From CAWFSE01 sp963697565 (lineage in GTDB: Bacteria; Actinomycetota; Actinomycetes; CAVWCF01): DNA of 64,000 bases. Positions 1 through 9,385 of the stretch are shown piece after piece. The notes below the pieces were generated by a model. It saw only the letters and a list, made by a program, of their open reading frames with translations. It was not told where the DNA came from and did not search any database. The translations under genes and the position numbers were made by a program. The stretch covers positions 496,001-560,000 of the forward strand of contig CAVOOM010000007.1 of NCBI GenBank assembly GCA_963697565.1. Direction: 5' to 3'. How positions within the stretch are numbered: position 1 is the first letter of the stretch; each line of letters starts with the position of its first letter.

Positions 1-419
1 GGGAGGTACGACGGCGACTCCCCCGGCCGGAGCTGGCCGCCGCTGCCGAAGCAGCCGCAGTCGATGTTCAAGCCGCGCGCCCAGGCGCTGGCGATGCCGA
101 CGATGAACACCACCATCAGCCCCCCCACCGTCAGGGCCGTCATCCGGGTCGCGACCCCGAGCAGGAGGAGCAGCGCGAGGGCGAGCTCGAAGAGCGGGAG
201 CGCGTACCCCAGGAACTGCCCGAGCGTCGGCGGGAAGATCTCGTATGCCTGCACGGCCATCACGGCCTGCACGGGTTGGGTGACCTTGAGCCCGCCCGCC
301 ACCGCCAGGACCCCCGCCAGGATCAGCCGGGCCGCCGTGCTGGCCCACAGCTGCCAGGGCCGGCCCTGGATGCGGGGGGAGGACACCTCGGCGTCGGTGG
401 AATCGGTGGCCGCGGCCAT
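1..419 (-). CDS. MauE/DoxX-family redox-associated membrane protein (3' end cut by window)
   Basis: Translation from the ATG at 419 gives about 139 residues with four hydrophobic segments and the motif DCGCFG near the cut end. That Cys-Gly-Cys is the signature of MauE-like members of the DoxX superfamily, membrane proteins thought to handle disulfide exchange, originally for methylamine dehydrogenase maturation. The gene follows trpA by two bases, so it is probably cotranscribed with trpCBA, but nothing links it to tryptophan. The C-terminus lies outside the window. Family call is firm; the physiological partner (often a DsbA-like protein next door) is not visible. Confidence 0.8.
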   Translation of the reverse strand, partial: MAAATDSTDAEVSSPRIQGRPWQLWASTAARLILAGVLAVAGGLKVTQPVQAVMAVQAYEIFPPTLGQFLGYALPLFELALALLLLLGVATRMTALTVGGLMVVFIVGIASAWARGLNIDCGCFGSGGQLRPGESPSYL

Positions 420-420
420 G

Positions 421-1236
421 TCAGGCCTCCACTGCCGATGCCGCGCGCCGCACGCCGGCCGCCAGCTCCTGCGCGAGCCCGCGGACGGCCGCCACCCCGG
501 TGGCCGGGTCGGCGGCGTCGAGCAGGAGCCGCACGAAGGCCGAGCCGACGATGACGCCGTCGGCGAAGGCCGCCACCTCGGCGGCCTGGTCGCCGGTGGA
601 CACGCCGAGCCCCACGCAGACCGGCAGGTCGCCGGCCGCGCGCACCCTGGACACCAGCTCCGCGGCGTTGACGCCGACCTGGGCTCGGGCGCCCGTGACG
701 CCCATCGTGGACGCCGCGTAGACGAAGCCGCCGCAGGCTGAGGTCACCAGGCGCAGCCGCGCCTCGGTCGAAGACGGGGCCACGACGAAGACCGGGTCGA
801 CGCCCGTGGCCGAGGTGGCGGCCAGCCAGTCGGCGGCCTCGTCGACGAGCAGGTCGGGGGTGATGACGCCCGATCCCCCGGCGGCGGCGAAGTCGGCGGC
901 GAACCGCTGCACGCCGTAGCGCTCGACCGGGTTCCAGTACGTCATCACGAGCGCCGGGGCGCCGGTCTCCGCCACCGCTCGCACCGTCGCGAAGACGTCG
1001 GCCGTCGTCGTGCCGCCGGCCAGGGACCGCTCGGCCGCGGCCTGGATGACCGGGCCGTCCATCACCGGGTCGCTGTAGGGCAGGCCGACCTCGACGGCGT
1101 CGACGCCCCCGTCCACCATCGCCTGAACCGCGGCGATGCCGGTGGCCTGGTCGGGGAAGCCGGCCGGCAGGTATCCGATCAAGGCCGCGCGGCCCTCGGC
1201 GCGGGTACGGGCGAAGAGCCCGGCGAGGGCGCTCAC
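421..1236 (-). CDS. trpA: Tryptophan synthase alpha subunit
   Basis: The 271-residue product matches the usual TrpA length. It cleaves indole-3-glycerol phosphate to indole and glyceraldehyde-3-phosphate and passes indole to TrpB through the alpha2-beta2 complex. The motif VEVGLPYSDPVMDGP carries the two catalytic acidic residues (Glu and Asp of the TIM barrel), and GLGVSTGDQ is the phosphate-binding loop. I chose the GTG start because it overlaps the trpB stop by four bases (GTGA), the coupling pattern seen throughout this locus. The longer open frame upstream is only read-through antiphase to trpB. Confidence 0.96.
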   Translation of the reverse strand: MSALAGLFARTRAEGRAALIGYLPAGFPDQATGIAAVQAMVDGGVDAVEVGLPYSDPVMDGPVIQAAAERSLAGGTTTADVFATVRAVAETGAPALVMTYWNPVERYGVQRFAADFAAAGGSGVITPDLLVDEAADWLAATSATGVDPVFVVAPSSTEARLRLVTSACGGFVYAASTMGVTGARAQVGVNAAELVSRVRAAGDLPVCVGLGVSTGDQAAEVAAFADGVIVGSAFVRLLLDAADPATGVAAVRGLAQELAAGVRRAASAVEA

Positions 1237-2453
1237 GGCCGCGCCGCGCGGGTGTCGTCGAGGTCGATGCCGAACCAGCGGGCCGCCGTCTCGACGTCCT
1301 TGTCCCCTCGGCCCGACAGGTTGACCAGGATCACGGCCTCCGGGCCGAGCTCGCGGCCGAGGCGCAGGGCGCCGGCGAGCGCGTGGGCGCTCTCGATCGC
1401 CGGGATGATGCCCTCGGTGCGGCAGAGCAGCCCGAAGGCCTCCATCGCCTCGGCATCGGTGACCGGGTGGTACGAGGCCCGGCCCGAGTCGGCCAACCAG
1501 GCGTGCTCGGGGCCGACCCCCGGGTAGTCGAGCCCGGCGGAGATCGAGTGGGACTCGATGGTCTGGCCCATCGCGTCCTGCAGGAGGTACGAACGCGTGC
1601 CGTGGAGCACTCCCGGCGAGCCGGCGCTGATGGTCGCGGCGTGGCGGCCGGTCTCGACGCCGTCGCCGGCCGCCTCGTACCCGTGCAGGGCGACTCCGGC
1701 GTCGCCGAGGAACGCGTAGAAGATCCCGATCGCGTTGGACCCGCCCCCGACGCACGCGGCCACCGCGTCAGGCAGCCGGCCGACCCGCTCCAGCACCTGG
1801 GCCCGGGCCTCGTCGCCGATGACCCGGTGGAAGTCGCGCACCATGACCGGGAACGGGTGCGGGCCCGCCACGGTGCCGAGCAGGTAGTGGGTGTCGTCGA
1901 CGTTGGTGACCCAGTCGCGCATCGCCTCGTTGATGGCGTCCTTGAGGGTGCGGCTGCCGCTGGTCACCGGGATGACCTCGGCGCCGAGCAGCCGCATCCG
2001 GGCGACGTTGAGGGCCTGCCGGACGGTGTCCTCCTCGCCCATGTAGACCACGCACTCAAGACCGAGCAGGGCCGCCGCGGTGGCGGTGGCGACCCCGTGC
2101 TGGCCGGCCCCCGTCTCGGCGATCACCCGGTGCTTGCCCATCCGCTGGGTGAGCAGCGCCTGGCCGAGCACGTTGTTGATCTTGTGTGAGCCGGTGTGGT
2201 TGAGGTCCTCGCGCTTGAGCAGGATCCGGGCCCCGCCGGCGTGCTCGGCGAACCGCTCCACCTCGGTCAGCGCGCTCGGCCGCCCGGTGTAGTCGCGCTG
2301 CAGGGCGGCCAGGCGCCCGGTGAAGGCCGGGTCTGCCATGGCCGAGCGGTACGCCGCGTCCAGCTCGTCGAGGGCGGCCACCAGCGCCTCGGGCACGAAG
2401 CGCCCGCCGTACGGCCCGAAGTGCCCGGTGGAGTCGGGCAGCACCTCGGTCAC
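1233..2453 (-). CDS. trpB: Tryptophan synthase beta subunit
   Basis: A 406-residue PLP enzyme that condenses indole with serine to make tryptophan. NHTGSHKINN contains the PLP-binding lysine and GGGSNAIG the phosphate-binding glycine loop. The N-terminus (GHFGPYGGRFVPE) is the standard TrpB1 start, which places initiation at the GTG at 2453, again overlapping the trpC stop by four bases. It is a standard TrpB1, not a stand-alone TrpB2, and sits between trpC and trpA in an apparently translationally coupled operon. Confidence 0.97.
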   Translation of the reverse strand: MTEVLPDSTGHFGPYGGRFVPEALVAALDELDAAYRSAMADPAFTGRLAALQRDYTGRPSALTEVERFAEHAGGARILLKREDLNHTGSHKINNVLGQALLTQRMGKHRVIAETGAGQHGVATATAAALLGLECVVYMGEEDTVRQALNVARMRLLGAEVIPVTSGSRTLKDAINEAMRDWVTNVDDTHYLLGTVAGPHPFPVMVRDFHRVIGDEARAQVLERVGRLPDAVAACVGGGSNAIGIFYAFLGDAGVALHGYEAAGDGVETGRHAATISAGSPGVLHGTRSYLLQDAMGQTIESHSISAGLDYPGVGPEHAWLADSGRASYHPVTDAEAMEAFGLLCRTEGIIPAIESAHALAGALRLGRELGPEAVILVNLSGRGDKDVETAARWFGIDLDDTRAARP

Positions 2454-3283
2454 GCCGCACCCCCGCGGGGATCGGAGTGGCCGTGGTTGAGGGCCGGGTG
2501 GAGGCCCGCGGTGACCAGGTCGTGCACCGCCGCCCGCGGGTCGTCGCCGGTCACCAGCGACTCCCCGACCAGCACGGCGTCGGCGCCCGCGCGGGCGTAC
2601 TCGATGAGGTCGGCCGGTCCGCGCACGCCCGACTCGGCGACGCGCACGACCGAGGCCGGGATCAGCGGGGCCAGCCGGGAGAACGTCGACCGGTCGACCT
2701 CGAGGGTCTTCAGGTTGCGCGCGTTGACGCCGATCACCCGCGCGCCGGCGTCGACCGCGCGGGCGGTCTCGGCCTCGTCGTGGACCTCGACGAGGGCGGT
2801 CAGCCCGAGCGAGTGGGCCCGCTCGACCAGCGACTCCAGGGCGGGCTGCTCGAGGGCGGCCACGATCAGGAGCACCACGTCGGCGCCGTGAGCGCGCGCC
2901 TCCCACAATTGGTAGGAGGACACGACAAAGTCCTTGCGCAGCACGGGGATATCGACGGCAGCCCGGACCGCGTCGAGGTCGGCCAGCGACCCGCCGAAGC
3001 GGCGCTGCTCGGTGAGGACCGAGATCACCGCGGCGCCGCCGGCCTCGTAGTCGGCGGCCAGCGCCGCGGGGTCGGCGATCGCCGCCAGCGCGCCCTTTGA
3101 GGGGCTGGAGCGCTTGACCTCGGCGATCACCGCCACCCCCTCATCCGGCCGCAGCCGGCCCAGGGTCGGACGGGGGTCGCGCGCCCGCTCCGCGCGGCGC
3201 TTCAACGCGTCGAGCGGCAGCGCGGCCTGGCGTTCGGCCAGGTCGGCGCGCACGCCGTCGAGGATGTCATCGAGCACCGTCAC
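2450..3283 (-). CDS. trpC: Indole-3-glycerol phosphate synthase
   Basis: A 277-residue TIM-barrel enzyme that closes the indole ring from carboxyphenylaminodeoxyribulose phosphate. VIAEVKRSSPSKG is the family signature with the substrate-binding lysines, and later NARNL and GESL motifs are conserved. It is a single-domain TrpC with no fused TrpF. The GTG start at 3283 gives the canonical N-terminus (VLDDILDGVRADLAERQ). No trpF is present in the window; the PriA-type hisA at 13.2-14.0 kb probably supplies that step. Confidence 0.96.
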   Translation of the reverse strand: MTVLDDILDGVRADLAERQAALPLDALKRRAERARDPRPTLGRLRPDEGVAVIAEVKRSSPSKGALAAIADPAALAADYEAGGAAVISVLTEQRRFGGSLADLDAVRAAVDIPVLRKDFVVSSYQLWEARAHGADVVLLIVAALEQPALESLVERAHSLGLTALVEVHDEAETARAVDAGARVIGVNARNLKTLEVDRSTFSRLAPLIPASVVRVAESGVRGPADLIEYARAGADAVLVGESLVTGDDPRAAVHDLVTAGLHPALNHGHSDPRGGAA

Positions 3284-3356
3284 GCAGGGCAGCGTACGCA
3301 AGCCTCGCCGTCGGCCGCCTCGCGCCCTCGCGCCGCCAGTCGGCGCCCGGTGGCGC

Positions 3357-3833
3357 TCAGCCGAGGCCGGATCCCAGGAACGGCACGCCGGGGAGGTTGC
3401 GGACGACCGCGAAGACGGCGACCAGCGCGAGCAGGCCCCACACCCATCGAGCGGACACCGGCTCCGGGCGGGGAAGCCCCAACCAGGAGCGGCGGACCCA
3501 GCGCAGCCAGATCCACGCGAGCACCGGGAGGGCCGCGACCAGCAGCAGGTTGTGGTCGGCCGCCGCACCGAGGTCGCCGCGACCGAGGGCGTGCATGGCG
3601 CGCAGGCTGCCGCAGCCCGGGCAGTCCACGCCCGCGATGGCCTGGGTCGGGCAGAGCGGGTAGTGGCCCGGCTCGTTGGGGTCGACCGCGGCCGTGAGCG
3701 CCAGGGCGCCCACGGCCAGGCCGGCCACGGCCAGCGGGCCGGCCAGCCGCCGCGCCCGGCCAGCCGGTCGCACCCCCGCGCCCATGGGGGCGGGGGTGCG
3801 CTCGGCCGCGGCCGGGGTCGGAGGCGGATTCAT
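3357..3833 (-). CDS. DUF2752 membrane protein
   Basis: A 158-residue protein with a Pro/Ala-rich N-terminus and three to four hydrophobic segments. The sequence LCPTQAIAGVDCPGCGSLRA is the CPGCG signature of DUF2752, a family of short bacterial membrane proteins of unknown function. It lies 73 bases upstream of trpC, a position often seen for DUF2752 genes in actinomycetes, so it may be part of the trp transcript. The cysteines look like a metal or redox site, but that is inference. Confidence 0.82.
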   Translation of the reverse strand: MNPPPTPAAAERTPAPMGAGVRPAGRARRLAGPLAVAGLAVGALALTAAVDPNEPGHYPLCPTQAIAGVDCPGCGSLRAMHALGRGDLGAAADHNLLLVAALPVLAWIWLRWVRRSWLGLPRPEPVSARWVWGLLALVAVFAVVRNLPGVPFLGSGLG

Positions 3834-3845
3834 CTCAATCCTCGG

Positions 3846-4274
3846 TCAGGTGGTGCTGAAGTTCGCTGCGCCGAGAACCACGATGAACACGGCGTACAGG
3901 ACCCCCACGATCACGCCGGCCACGGCCGACCAGATCGCCCACTGCTTGGCCTTGTTGGACGACTCCTGCGCACCCGCGGCGTCACCGGTGGCCCACTTCG
4001 AGTTGACCTGGGCGGCGAAGACGATCGACACGATGCCAAGCGGCAGGCAGCAGAAGATCGTCGACAGGATCGCCCAGACCAGGTAGTTCGGGGGCGGGGT
4101 CCCGTAGGCGGGCTGGCCGCCGTAGCCGTAGCCGGGCGGCGGCGGCGGAGGCGGGTAGCCGCCGCCGGGAGGCGGAGGGGGCGGCGGGGAGTCGCCACCA
4201 GGCGGCGGAGGCGGGTAGCCGCCGCCCGGGGGCGGAGGCGGCGGAGGGGGTGGCGGCGGGGCGTCGTAGCTCAC
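3846..4274 (-). CDS. CD225/dispanin-family membrane protein with Pro/Gly-rich head
   Basis: About 142 residues. Residues 1-60 are low-complexity Pro and Gly-Gly-Tyr-Pro blocks. The rest is a CD225 (dispanin/IFITM-like) domain: NYLVWAILSTIFCCLPLGI, then a GDAAGAQESSNKAKQW linker and a second membrane helix. Bacterial CD225 proteins are common in actinobacteria but mostly uncharacterised. I prefer the GTG at 4274, about six bases after an AAGGAG ribosome site, over the upstream TTG at 4277. The gap to the downstream DUF2752 gene is only 12 bases. Confidence 0.82.
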   Translation of the reverse strand: MSYDAPPPPPPPPPPPGGGYPPPPPGGDSPPPPPPPGGGYPPPPPPPGYGYGGQPAYGTPPPNYLVWAILSTIFCCLPLGIVSIVFAAQVNSKWATGDAAGAQESSNKAKQWAIWSAVAGVIVGVLYAVFIVVLGAANFSTT

Positions 4275-4344
4275 CAAGGGCTCCTTACGCGACGAGTGCG
4301 GCCAGTGCCGCCGGGTCGGTCGAAAAGTCGGTCGGCAACCCAGA

Positions 4345-5767
4345 CTAGTGAGTCCGCGGGCCGGTGGGGGGCGGCTGAACGAAGGACGCGCCGCGCGCCG
4401 GCAACCAGACCGTGAAGCAGGCTCCCCCCTCGGGCGCGTGGCCGGCCTGGCACCAGCCGCCCATCCGCTCGATCAGCCCGGCGACCAGGGCCAGCCCCAC
4501 CCCGGAGCCCACCGGGCGCACCCCCCGGTAGCGGTCGTGCAGCACCCCGCGCTCGAAGGCGACGGCGAGGTCGGCGTCGGTCAATCCCGGGCCCCCGTCG
4601 CGGACCTCGACGACGGAGCCCGCCGGCTCATTGCGCACCGCGAACACGATCGGCCGCCCCTCGGGGGTGACCCGCAGCGCGTTCTCGGCCAGGGCGTCGA
4701 GGGCCTGCCGGACCCGCCCGGCATCGGCCCAGGCCCGCACGCCATCACCCACCTCGAGCCGGACCTCCACCCCCACCGCGGCGCAGCGCCCGCCCCACAC
4801 CTCGGCCGCCTGACGCACCAGCGCGGTGAGGTCGACGTCCGCCGGATCGAGCGGGAACTCCTGCGCCTGCAGCCGCGCCAGCCCCAGCAGGTCGGTGACC
4901 AGCCGGTCGAGCCGCCTCGCCTCGTCGCGCACCACCGCCCCGGCCCGCGCGGCGTCCTCGGGCGGGACGGCGCCGTCGGCGAGCGCCTCGGCGTACCCCT
5001 GCACGGCCGTCAGCGGCGTGCGCAGCTCATGCGAGACCGACAGCAGGAAGTCGCGCTGGCGGCTCTCGCTGGCGGCCAACGCGCCGGAGAGCCCGTTGAT
5101 CGCCGTGGCGAGGTCGGCGACCTCGGCGGGGCCCTGCGGTTCCAGCCGCACGTCGCGCTCCCCCGCCGCCAGCCGATGGGCCGCAGCGGCGGCGCCGGCC
5201 AACGGACGGGCCAGGCGGCGGGCCAGCAGCCAGCCGGCCACCCCCGCGATCAGCAGTCCGATCACCAGCGCCACCAGCAGCCGCCGCACGGCGACGGCCT
5301 CCGCGGCGCGCGCCTCGGTGACCGGCTGGGACAGCACGATGCCTCGCCCGCTCGCGAGGGGCCGGCCCTCGACCAGCACCTCGGGCTCGCCGGGCTCGAC
5401 GCGCGAGACCGACTGCCCGGCCCGCACCGCCGCGGCGTCGGCCGGGGCAACGGCAGGCGGGATCGGGCCCTGCCGCGGGACGACGCTGGCCTCGATGCCC
5501 TGCCGGCGCAGGATGCGTACCCACGCCTGCGGCGTGCGCCGGGTTGGCCCCGTCGCGATCGGCGGCCGCGGCCACCAGGTCGGCCTGCCGCGACAGGGTG
5601 TCGGCCGCCTGGGCCACGGCCCCCGAGCGGATCAACGGGTACGACACCAGGCCAGCGACCACCACCGCGACCGCGGCCACGAGCGTGGTGAGGACGGTGA
5701 CCTGGAAGGCGATGCCCCGCCGCCGCGGCGGCGGCGGCCGGCGGTGGCCGCGCTCACCGGGCCTCAA
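4345..5767 (-). CDS. Two-component sensor histidine kinase (one apparent frameshift)
   Basis: The protein has an N-terminal membrane helix after an Arg/Pro-rich start, a short extracytoplasmic region, a second helix, a HAMP linker, then HisKA with phospho-acceptor His in SVSHELRTPLTAV, and an HATPase domain (LAENALRVTPEG; VRDGGPGLTD; GSGVGLALV). The frame changes near 5540-5550: residues up to DGANP are in one frame and RRTPQAWVRILRRQG continues in the next, consistent with one missing C in a CCC run. Start is uncertain: a TTG at 5767 is in frame, while a GTG at 5757 makes the usual GTGA overlap with the response regulator but would need another shift in the CGC-rich start. Ligand unknown. 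Confidence 0.85.
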
Positions 5768-6458
5768 CGGAGTAGCCGACGCCGCGAACGGTGCGGATCG
5801 GGCTGGCCGGGCCGAGCTTGGCCCGCAACTGGGCGATGTGGACGTCGACGGTGCGGGTGCCGGCGGCCGCCGCGTACCCCCAGACCACGGAGAGCAGCTC
5901 GTCGCGGCTGTAGACCCGTCCGGGCCGCCGCATCAGCCGCCAGAGCAGCTCGAACTCCGTGGCCGTCAGGACGACCTCGTCGGCTGCGACCCACACCCGG
6001 CGGGCGGCGGGGTCCAGGGTCACCGAGCCGACGCGGAGCGCCGCCTCCGCTCCGGCCGGCCCCGCCGCGCGGCGCAGCACGCCGCGGACCCGGGCCACGA
6101 GCTCGCGAGGGCTGAACGGCTTGGTCAGGTAGTCGTCGGCGCCCAGCTCAAGGCCCAGCACCCGGTCGACCTCGTCGTCGCGGGCCGTGACGAAGAGCAG
6201 CGGCGTCCAGTCCCCCTCGGCCCGCAGGGCCCGGCACACCTCCGTGCCATCGATCCCCGGCAGCCCGACGTCCAGGATGATCGCCGCCGGCCGCAGCCGA
6301 CGGGCCGCGGCCAACCCGCGTTCGCCATCGCGCTCCACCTGGACGCCGAACCCGTCACGTGTCAGGTAGAGCCGCATCAGGTCGGAGATCGCCGGCTCGT
6401 CCTCGACCACCAGCACCAGGCCGCGGCCCCCCGGCTGCGGGGGTACGGGCGCGCTCAC
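5754..6458 (-). CDS. OmpR/PhoB-family response regulator
   Basis: A 234-residue regulator with a receiver domain (acidic pair EDEPAI, phospho-acceptor Asp in ILDVGLPGIDG, Lys in TKPFSPREL) and a C-terminal winged helix (TATEFELLWRLMRRPGRVYS; VRGVGYSVEAR). It precedes and overlaps the histidine kinase gene, so they form one system. The pair sits inside the trp gene neighbourhood, between the HGxxPAAW gene and the CD225 gene; nothing seen ties it to tryptophan. Start GTG at 6458. Confidence 0.93.
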   Translation of the reverse strand: MSAPVPPQPGGRGLVLVVEDEPAISDLMRLYLTRDGFGVQVERDGERGLAAARRLRPAAIILDVGLPGIDGTEVCRALRAEGDWTPLLFVTARDDEVDRVLGLELGADDYLTKPFSPRELVARVRGVLRRAAGPAGAEAALRVGSVTLDPAARRVWVAADEVVLTATEFELLWRLMRRPGRVYSRDELLSVVWGYAAAAGTRTVDVHIAQLRAKLGPASPIRTVRGVGYSVEAR

Positions 6459-6549
6459 GGGGACCAGCGTGGCGCCCCTGATAGCCGAGGACGGTCAAGG
6501 CGGTGTTCGGGTTGTGCAAGCGCCACGTCAGCCCGCACTCCCAGGCCGG

Positions 6550-6798
6550 TCAGCCCGCGCGGCCGCCTGCGTCAACCTGCTCGCCCGGGGCGTCCGCCGG
6601 CTGCTTGCCGTAGCCCATCATCGCCATGACCTTGCCGACGATGAGGGCCACCACGGTCAACACGACGCCGGCGATGAAGACCGGCACGCTGAGGAGCAGC
6701 ACCCCGACGCACGCCACCGTGAAGGCGACCATCAGCAGCACCACCGTGGTCCACGCCGCGGGCGTGTTGCCATGGCTGCTTGTGTGCTGCTCGGCCAT
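6550..6798 (-). CDS. HGxxPAAW-family small membrane protein
   Basis: An 82-residue protein starting MAEQHTSSHGNTPAAWTTVV, an exact match to the HGxxPAAW signature of a small actinobacterial family, followed by two transmembrane helices (about residues 17-35 and 38-56). A good ribosome site (AAGGAG) lies eight bases before the ATG at 6798; longer in-frame starts upstream lack one. Members are usually found between trpE and trpC, as here. Function unknown. Confidence 0.88.
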   Translation of the reverse strand: MAEQHTSSHGNTPAAWTTVVLLMVAFTVACVGVLLLSVPVFIAGVVLTVVALIVGKVMAMMGYGKQPADAPGEQVDAGGRAG

Positions 6799-6911
6799 CT
6801 CGGGCTCCTTCGGTTGGATGCTTGCGTCAAGTGCGGATGCGGTGCGCGGCGCTGGTCCGCAGGGCGGCTCGTTGGCATTGCGCTGGTGGGCATTGTGCCA
6901 GCCCCTGGCGC

Positions 6912-7457
6912 TCAGGTGGTGGGATCCTCGCCGCGGTCGAGCGCGGCCCAGGTGTCGCCCGGGTCCGCTGACCGCTCGGAGGCGGCCGAGGGCCGGTCGC
7001 GGTCGTACTTCGAACCCATCGCCGGCCAGCCGCCGCCGCGCAGGGCGATCAGCACACCGGCGCCGGCGACCAGCAGTGCGGCGACACCCGCGACCAGCCA
7101 CCACAGCGAGCCGTCCAGGATCATCTCGCCCGACGAGCCGGCGCCCGCCGCGGGCGGGGTGCTCGCGGCGAGCACCTGGACGAGGGTGGCGACGCCCGCC
7201 ACGGCCACCACGACGCCCAGGATCCGCCGACCCCACCCGCGTACGGCGACGAGCGCGGCCGCAGCCGCCAGGGCCAGCACCCCCGTCGCGACGACGAGCG
7301 GGGCGAGCTCAGTCCCCGTCGAGGTGACGACGACCTCGGGAAAGCCAGGCGAACGCGTGGTGGTCGTGGACCAGGCCTGCCCGCCCGAGACCAGCAGCAG
7401 CGCCCCGCCGACGGCCAGCAGGGTGATCGCGGTGACCAGCCCGCGGCGGCCGCTCAC
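6912..7457 (-). CDS. Trp biosynthesis-associated membrane protein (TIGR02234 type)
   Basis: A 181-residue protein with four hydrophobic segments; the second half of the first loop has the GGQAWSTTTT type sequence typical of this family, always found beside trpE in actinobacteria. The GTG start at 7457 overlaps the trpE stop by four bases (GTGA), so translation is coupled to trpE. The C-terminal 40 residues are hydrophilic and acidic/basic mixed. Role in tryptophan metabolism (transport or enzyme anchoring) has not been established. Confidence 0.87.
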   Translation of the reverse strand: MSGRRGLVTAITLLAVGGALLLVSGGQAWSTTTTRSPGFPEVVVTSTGTELAPLVVATGVLALAAAAALVAVRGWGRRILGVVVAVAGVATLVQVLAASTPPAAGAGSSGEMILDGSLWWLVAGVAALLVAGAGVLIALRGGGWPAMGSKYDRDRPSAASERSADPGDTWAALDRGEDPTT

Positions 7458-8960
7458 GGCGCCAGCGGCCGCAGGGTTCCGGCCACCGCGATCGCCCGCA
7501 GCACCGCCATCGCCTTGCGGCGGCACTCCTCGTCTTCGGTCTCCGGCACCGAGTCCGCCACCAGCCCGGCGCCCGCCTGGACGTACGCGACGCCGTCTCG
7601 GAGCACCGCCGTGCGGATCGCGATGGCCGCATCCAGGTCGCCGGCGAAGTCGAGGTAGCCCACCGCTCCGGCGTACACCCCCCGGCGGGTCGGCTCCATC
7701 GCGTCGATGAGCTCCATCGCGCGCACCTTGGGCGCGCCGGAAAGGGTGCCGGCCGGGAAGCACGCGGCGAGCACGTCGTACGCGGTGGCGTCGGGCGCCA
7801 CCTGGCCCACGACCGTCGAGACGATGTGCATCACGTGGCTGTAGCGCTCGACGCTCATGAAGTCGACGACCTCGACCGTGCCGGGCACGCAGACGCGGCC
7901 GAGGTCGTTGCGCCCGAGGTCGACGAGCATCAGGTGCTCGGCGCGCTCCTTCTCGTCGGCCAGCAGCTCGTCGCCGAGGTGGGCGTCCTCCTCGGGCGTG
8001 GCGCCGCGCCAGCGCGTGCCGGCGATCGGATGCAGCAGCGCGCGGCCGTCCTTGACGGTGACCAGGGCCTCCGGGCTGGAGCCGACGATGTCGAAGCCCT
8101 CGAGGCGCAGGAGGTACATGTACGGGCTCGGGTTGGCGACCCGCAGCACGCGGTAGACGTCGAGGGCGTCGGCCGCGGTGGGCATCTCGAAGCGCTGCGA
8201 AAGCACGATCTGGAACGCCTCGCCCGACCGGATCTCCTCCTTGGCCTGCTCCACCGCCGCGGGGTAGGCGCCGGGTGGCGTGTTCGAGGTGAAGGCCGGC
8301 TCGGCGTCCTGGTCGACCGTGGCGGCCATCGACGGCGAGGGCTGGGCCAGGGCCGCGGCCATCGCGTCGAGCCGCGCGACGGCGTCCAGCCCACGCCTCG
8401 TCCACGCGCTCGTCGGTCGCGTCGTAGTTGACCGCGTTGGCGATGAGCACCACCTCGCCGGTCTCGTGGTCGAGCACCGCGAGGTCGGTCGCGAAGAGCA
8501 TGGTCAGCTCGGGCAGGCGCAGGTCGTCCACCGCCTCGGCGGGCAGCCGCTCCAGGCGCCGGACGATGTCGTAGCCGAGGTAGCCGACCATGCCGCCCGT
8601 GAGCGGGGGCAGGCCCGGGTGGCGAGGCGTGTGCAGCAGCGCCACGGTCTCGCGCAGCGCGGCGAGCGGGTCTCCGTCCAGCGGCACGCCCACCGGCGGC
8701 GCGCCCGTCCAATGGGCCTGCCCGTCGCGCTCGCTGAGGGTGGCGGCGCTGCGGACGCCGATGAAGGAGTACCGCGACCAGACCCGGCCGTGCTCGGCGG
8801 ACTCCAGCAGGAACGTGCCGGGACGGTTCTGGGCGAGCTTGGCGTACAGCGCCACCGGGGTGTCGCCGTCGGCCATCAGCCGGCGCACGACCGGGATCAC
8901 CCGGCGGTCGCGCGCCTGGGCGCGGAACTCCGCCAGCCCGGGCTCCGCGTGCGGCGTCAC
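7454..8960 (-). CDS. trpE: Anthranilate synthase component I (one apparent frameshift)
   Basis: Converts chorismate and ammonia (from TrpG) to anthranilate, the first committed step of tryptophan synthesis. The N-terminal half has the feedback-binding region (LLESAEHGRVWSRYSFIG); the C-terminal half has IAGTRWRGATPEED, DLGRNDLGRV, PAGTLSGAPKVRAMELID and GAVGYLDFAGDLD of the chorismate-binding domain. The frame shifts at about 8385-8395, between DERVDEAW and the VARLDAMAAAL continuation, most simply by one extra base. Start GTG at 8960 overlaps the hisI stop by four bases, leaving no room for an attenuator leader peptide directly upstream. Confidence 0.93.
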
Positions 8961-9331
8961 TGCCCCTCCCCGGCGGAGTCGAGCAGCAAGCCCGCGTCGA
9001 AGCAGGTCCGGTCCCCCGTGTGGCAGGCGGCGCCCACCTGGTCCACCGAGACCAAGACGACGTCGCCATCGCAGTCCAGGCGGACCCCCCGGACCTGCTG
9101 GACGTGCCCCGAGGTGTCGCCCTTGCGCCAGTACTCCTGCCGGCTGCGCGACCAGTACGTCGCCCGGCCGGTCGTCAGGGTGCGGTGCAGCGCCTCGTCA
9201 TCCATCCAGCCGAGCATCAGCACCTCGCCGGTGTCCCACTGCTGGGCGATCGCCGCGACCAGCCCCTGGGCGTCGCGCTTCAGCCGGGCGGCGACGGCAG
9301 GGTCGAGCGCAGAGGGGTCACCGGGGGGCAT
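8957..9331 (-). CDS. hisI: Phosphoribosyl-AMP cyclohydrolase
   Basis: A 124-residue single-domain HisI (no fused HisE), the third step of histidine synthesis, opening the purine ring of phosphoribosyl-AMP. Metal ligands are visible in DCDGDVVL and GAACHTGDRTCF. WMDDEALHRTLTTG and YWSRSRQEYWRKGDTSG are family signatures. It is the only his gene placed directly with trpE, to which it is translationally coupled; hisE and hisG are not in the window. Confidence 0.96.
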   Translation of the reverse strand: MPPGDPSALDPAVAARLKRDAQGLVAAIAQQWDTGEVLMLGWMDDEALHRTLTTGRATYWSRSRQEYWRKGDTSGHVQQVRGVRLDCDGDVVLVSVDQVGAACHTGDRTCFDAGLLLDSAGEGQ

Positions 9332-9385
9332 GGGCGCATTCTGCCCGGCGCCGTCCGGCCCGCGCCCGCGGCCCTCGGCCGGGGC

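Noticed and set aside
8957..9385. A tryptophan attenuator/leader peptide upstream of trpE
   Set aside because: trpE starts inside the hisI stop codon, leaving no leader; no Trp-codon run or terminator hairpin was found in the short gap upstream of hisI.
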